Part shown: piece after piece, positions 8,665 to 11,867 of the stretch
Layout: each line of letters opens with the position of its first letter
How positions within the stretch are numbered: position 1 is the stretch's first letter
Assembly: GCA_047605265.1 (NCBI GenBank)
Contig: JASGFY010000081.1
Span: 1-11,867, forward strand
Origin: Solimonas sp047605265
GTDB lineage: Bacteria > Pseudomonadota > Gammaproteobacteria > Nevskiales > Nevskiaceae
Length of the DNA stretch: 11,867 bases
Direction: 5' to 3'
Notes under the pieces: model-generated
The model's input: only the letters and a program-made list of their open reading frames with translations
What the model was told of the DNA's origin: nothing
Database searches by the model: none
Made by a program: the position numbers and the translations under genes

Positions 8665-8668
8665 AGGA
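8664..8668 (+). promoter_or_regulatory. Ribosome binding site for treY
   Basis: AAGGA overlaps the malQ stop (TGA 8662-8664) and lies 8 bases before ATG 8677. It is the best-placed Shine-Dalgarno sequence in the window. The frame after the ATG soon reaches RATMRLQLHRDF, the usual TreY N-terminal signature, so this start is well supported. Confidence 0.75.
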
Positions 8669-8676
8669 TCGCGCGC

Positions 8677-11471
8677 ATGGCGGCCGACTCCAGCGTGCGC
8701 GCGACGATGCGGCTGCAGCTGCATCGCGACTTCGGCTTCGACGCGGCGCGCGAGCGCCTGCCGTATTACGCCGCGCTCGGCATCAGCCATCTCTATCTCT
8801 CGCCGATCCTCAGCGCGCGGCTCGGCTCGATGCACGGCTACGACGTCGTCGATCACGCGCGCGTCAATCCCGAGCTCGGCGGCGAGGACGCGCTGCGACG
8901 GCTCGCCGCGGCGGCGCGCGAGCACGGTCTGGGCATGATCGTCGACATCGTGCCGAACCACATGGCGGTCGGCGGGGACGACAACGCCTGGTGGCTCGAC
9001 GTGCTCGAATGGGGCCGCGACAGCCGCTACGCGCACTTCTTCGACATCGACTGGGACGTCGACGATCCGGCGTTGCACGGCCGCGTCGCCGCACCGTTTC
9101 TCGGCAAGGCGTACGGCGCGGCGCTCGCCGACGGCGAGGTCACGATCGAATTCGATACCGCGCACGGCCGCCTGTACGCCGCGTACTACGACCATCGCTT
9201 CCCGCTCGCACCGCAGATCTACGCGCCGCTGTTGCGCAGCGGCGGCGCGCCGCTCGCCGACGCGGCGCGGACCTTTCACGCGGCGCGCGCCGCGGCCGCG
9301 CCGTCCGCCGCGCGGCCTTCGACGCCGCCCGTGCGGCGCTGGCCGCGACAACGGCCGACACGCGCGCGGCGCTCGATGCGCTGCTGCAGCGCTACCGCCG
9401 CGATGCGCAGGCGGACGCGCAGGCCGAGCATCGTCGCCGCGCGCAGCTGCATCGCCTGCTCGACCGCCAGCACTGGCGGCTCGCCTCGTGGCGCACGGCG
9501 TCGGACGAGATCAACTGGCGCCGCTTCTTCGACGTCATCAGCCTCGCCGCGCTGCGCGCCGACGAAAACGCCGTGTTCGAAGCGACGCACGCGACGATCT
9601 TCCGCTTCTATGCCGAGGGCCTGATCGACGGCGTGCGCGTCGACCACGTCGACGGCCTCGCCGATCCGCGCGCGTACTGCCGCAGGCTGCGCGCGCGACT
9701 GGCGCGCCTGCAGGCGCAACGTCCGGCCGCCCTGCGCCAGGAGCCGGCGTACATCGTCGCCGAAAAGATCCTCGCGCCCGGCGAGAAGCTCGCGCGCGAC
9801 TGGCGGCTCGACGGCACCTCCGGCTATGCCTTCATGAACGAAGTCTCGGCCGTGCTGCACGACCGCGCCGGCGCCGGCGCGCTGTCGGCGCTGTGGAGCG
9901 AATGCAGCGGCTACAGCGGCGACTTCGAACGCGAGGCGCAGCGCGCGCGGCGGCGCATCCCGCAGGAGCTGTTCGCCGCCGACTTCGAGGCCTGTGCGCG
10001 CAGCCTGCACCGCCTCGCGCGTTCCGACACGGCCACGCGCGACTGGACGCTGGCGGCGATCCGCCGCGTGCTCGCCGAGCTGCTCGCGCACTTCCCCGTC
10101 TATCGCACCTACGTCGACGCGCGCGGCCGCTCGGACGCCGACGCGCAGATCATGGCCGCCGTCTGCAAGGCGGCGCGCGAGACCTGCCGCCCCGCCGAGC
10201 GCGACCTCGTCGGCGAAATCGACCGCTGGCTCGCCGGCGAGCCGGGCGACGCCGCCAGCGCCGTGCGCCGCCTGCATCGCCTCGCCATCGCGCGCTTCCA
10301 GCAGCTGACGCCGCCGGTCGCCGCGAAGTCGATCGAGGACACCGCGTTCTACCGCTACGGCGTGCTGGTGTCGCGCAACGAAGTCGGCGCCGATCCGGCG
10401 CACTTCGCGATCGACGTCGAGGCGTTCCACCAGATCTGCCGCGAACGCGCGCGCCGCTACCCGCGCGCGATGCTGGCGACCGCGACGCACGATCACAAGC
10501 GCGGCGAAGACCTGCGCGCCCGGCTGGCGGTGATCAGCGAAATCCCCGCCCGCTGGGCCGAAGTCGTCGCCGGCTGGCGCGCGCTGAACGCAACGCGCAA
10601 GCCGGTGGTCGACGGCGTGCGCGGTCCCGACGCGACCGACGAATACATCCTCTACCAGATGCTGGCTGGCGCCTGGCCGCCGGACCTGCGCGCCGCCGAC
10701 GCCGCCGGCCTGGCGCAGCTGTGCGAGCGGCTCGCCGCCTGGCAGGAAAAGGCCGTGCGCGAAGCCAAGCGCCGCTCCGGCTGGAACGAACCGAACCTCG
10801 CCTACGAACAGGCCTGCCGCGCGTTCCTCGAAACGCTGCTCGGCACGCTGGACGAATTCGTCGGGCAGCTCGCCGGCTTCGTCGAGTCGATCGCCGCCGC
10901 CGGCGCCGTCAACGCCCTCGCCCAGGCCGCCCTGCGACTGACGGTGCCGGGCGTGCCCGACACCTATCAGGGTTGCGAGCTCTGGGACTTTAGCCTCGTC
11001 GACCCCGACAACCGCCGGCCGGTCGACTACGCCGCGCGCGAACGCGCGCTGGCGGGCAGCGACGACGATGCCGCGCTGCTGCGCCAGTGGCACGACGGCC
11101 GCGTCAAGCAGCGATTGATCGCCCGGCTGCTGCGGCTGCGCGGCGAGCAGCCGGCGCTGTTCGCGCGCGGCGGCTATCTGCCCTTGACCGTCGGCGGCCG
11201 CCATGCCGCGCATCTGCTCGCGTTCGCACGCGAAGCCGGCGACGCGAAGCTCGTCGTAGTCGTGCCGCGCCTGCCGTGCGGGCTGTCCGGGGCCGGCGGC
11301 GCGCTGGCGGTCGAACCCGGGCGCTGGGAAGACACCCGCGTCGAGCTGCCGAAGCCCTGGCGCGGTCTTCGCTGGACGGCGCTCGACGGAACGCGCGCGG
11401 CGTTCGCGTCGGCGCTGCCGGCCGGCATCCTGCTGCGGGACTGGCCGGTTTCGGTTCTCGTCAGCGCCTGA
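8677..11471 (+). pseudogene. treY: Malto-oligosyltrehalose synthase TreY, frameshifted
   Basis: TreY isomerises the reducing-end alpha-1,4 bond of maltodextrins to alpha-1,1, making the substrate of TreZ. The first part (8677 to about 9280) has RATMRLQLHRDF, GISHLYLSPIL, GSMHGYDVVDH and DIVPNHM. This frame then loses TreY character and stops at TGA 9622-9624 after 315 codons. The rest continues in another frame from about 9312: ASDEINWRRFFD, DGVRVDHVDGLADP (nucleophile Asp at 9642-9644), VAEKILAPGEKL (acid/base Glu at 9762-9764), THDHKRGEDLRARL (Asp at 10491-10493) and YQGCELWDFSLVDPDNRRPVD, ending at TGA 11469-11471. Restoring one missing base would give about 931 residues, a normal TreY length. 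The 315-codon product lacks all three catalytic residues. The long intact C-terminal frame fits a sequencing error or a very recent mutation. The family is certain; whether the gene is truly dead is not. Confidence 0.9.
9280..9315 (+). other. Frameshift zone in treY
   Basis: TreY-like sequence in the start frame fades after LADAARTFHAAR (codons to about 9288) and resumes in the frame one base earlier at AAFDAARAALAA (from 9312). This equals one missing base, or two extra. Between them lies a tract of only G and C except one T (9304), containing GCGCGCGC-like runs and the perfect palindrome CGCGGCCGCG (9291-9300). Such sequence is prone to polymerase slippage and base-calling errors. The exact base cannot be fixed without a homologue alignment or reads. 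Confidence 0.8.
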
Positions 11472-11472
11472 A

Positions 11473-11492
11473 GCGCGCTCCGCGTCGCGCGC
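11473..11492. terminator. Possible small GC stem between convergent treY and phosphorylase genes
   Basis: GCGCGC (11473-11478) can pair with GCGCGC (11487-11492) around an 8-base loop in the 24-base gap between the two stops. There is no T run on either strand, and such GC repeats are common here by chance. A bidirectional terminator role is only a weak suggestion. Confidence 0.15.
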
Positions 11493-11495
11493 GGC

Positions 11496-11867
11496 TCAGG
11501 CCCAGATCGCCGCGCCGAGCTCGAACGGGTGCGACATCGCCGGATGCTGCGGGCGGATGCGCAGGCGCAGTTTCTGCAGGCCCGGCAGCGGTTCGATATC
11601 GGCCCCGAAGCGCACGCCGCCGCCGTCCTCGCCCTGCGGCGCCAGCGTCACCGTCTTCTGCGCCTCGAAGCGCCCGTCGCGCTCGTCACCGATCAGGCAC
11701 TCGACGACGACGTCCTTCGCCTGCAGGCCGTTGAGGCCGGCGACGACGCTCAGCGACAGTGTCTCGCCCTGCGCGAGCACCGGCGGCAGCGTCGGCGCGC
11801 GCAGCGTCACGCCGCCCCAGCGCGCGCGCAGGCCGCGCTTCCACGCGGCGTATTCGCGCGCCAGCTC
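11496..11867 (-). CDS. glgP: C-terminal end of an alpha-glucan phosphorylase (runs off the right edge)
   Basis: The complementary strand is open from the window edge to its stop at 11498-11496, giving about 123 C-terminal residues. It begins ELAREYAAWKRGLRARWGG and continues through an Ig-like beta region (GETLSLSVVAGLNGLQAKDV) to LRIRPQHPAMSHPFELGAAIWA. This ending resembles the tail of the alpha-glucan (glycogen/maltodextrin) phosphorylases with the 'RVLPHHP..P.E.GL..WA' pattern, which release glucose-1-phosphate from alpha-1,4 chains. The catalytic and PLP-binding parts lie outside the window, so the assignment rests on the tail and the glycogen context. A GTG at 11810 is internal, since the frame continues upstream with family-like sequence. 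The gene is convergent to treY, with 24 bases between the stops. Confidence 0.72.
   Translation of the reverse strand, partial: ELAREYAAWKRGLRARWGGVTLRAPTLPPVLAQGETLSLSVVAGLNGLQAKDVVVECLIGDERDGRFEAQKTVTLAPQGEDGGGVRFGADIEPLPGLQKLRLRIRPQHPAMSHPFELGAAIWA

Noticed and set aside
6525..9300. A plus-strand frame open from 6525 through all of malQ into the treY C-terminal part (1648 codons)
   Set aside because: Before about 9312 its translation is Arg/Ala-rich out-of-frame malQ and treY sequence. Only the part after about 9312 is real TreY, so this is not a giant fusion protein.
9271..9300. Programmed -1 ribosomal frameshifting as the explanation for split treY
   Set aside because: No X-XXY-YYZ slippery heptamer is evident here, and I know of no TreY made this way. 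A lost base in a G/C tract is simpler.
6256..9351. A 1031-codon open frame on the minus strand opposite treZ, malQ and treY, and others opposite glgB (25-2304) and glgX (2304-4991)
   Set aside because: Long antisense frames are expected in very GC-rich coding DNA where stop codons are rare. Their products are Arg/Ala/Val-rich with no recognisable motifs, while the plus-strand frames hold full enzyme signatures.
11496..11810. GTG at 11810 as the start of a small independent minus-strand gene
   Set aside because: The frame remains open to the window edge, and the upstream residues (AAWKRGLRARWGG) fit the continuing phosphorylase tail.
1..11867. CRISPR arrays, tRNA or rRNA genes, insertion sequences, prophage or defence genes
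   Set aside because: No regularly spaced repeats, tRNA-like arms, transposase motifs or terminal inverted repeats were seen. Coding sequence fills nearly the whole window.

Overview
The window is very GC-rich (about 70 % or more by eye), with a strong G/C bias at third codon positions. It carries a compact block of glycogen and alpha-glucan metabolism genes: five consecutive plus-strand genes (glgB, glgX, treZ, malQ, treY), bordered by the tail of an unrecognised gene on the left and the 3' end of a convergent glucan phosphorylase gene on the right. The gene content and order, and a dispersed-repeat-like palindrome between glgB and glgX, suggest a GC-rich proteobacterium (beta-, such as Burkholderiales or Rhodocyclales, or Xanthomonadales). 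That placement is inference; no rRNA or other taxonomic marker is present.

Layout: 2-211 (+), C-terminal end of an unrecognised protein; 208-2433 (+), glgB branching enzyme; 2434-2552, the only sizeable non-coding gap, with a hairpin followed by a T run; 2553-4748 (+), glgX debranching enzyme; 4745-6580 (+), treZ; 6577-8664 (+), malQ; 8677-11471 (+), treY, whose reading frame is broken once near 9280-9315; 11496-11867 (-), 3' end of an alpha-glucan phosphorylase gene running off the right edge. Three junctions are ATGA overlaps (208-211, 4745-4748, 6577-6580) and treY starts 12 bases after the malQ stop, so the set looks like one translationally coupled operon, or two units if the glgB-glgX hairpin terminates. 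No stretch longer than 300 bases lacks a gene; the gaps are 119, 12 and 24 bases. No promoter is visible, and any promoter for the glgB side should lie left of the window.

Functional logic, from known family biochemistry: GlgB adds alpha-1,6 branches to glycogen. GlgX removes short branches and gives linear maltodextrins. MalQ reshuffles these to lengths useful to other enzymes. TreY turns the reducing end of a maltodextrin into a trehalosyl unit and TreZ releases free trehalose. The convergent phosphorylase would release glucose-1-phosphate from the same pool. The catalytic triads of GlgB, GlgX, TreZ and MalQ are all recognisable.

The main anomaly is treY. The N-terminal third and the C-terminal two thirds are both well conserved but lie in different frames, joined in a nearly pure G/C tract with a perfect 10-bp palindrome. 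As given, the sequence cannot encode a complete TreY, so the TreY-TreZ route would be lost unless this is a sequencing error. I found no previously undescribed system here; it is a known type of pathway cluster with some local peculiarities.
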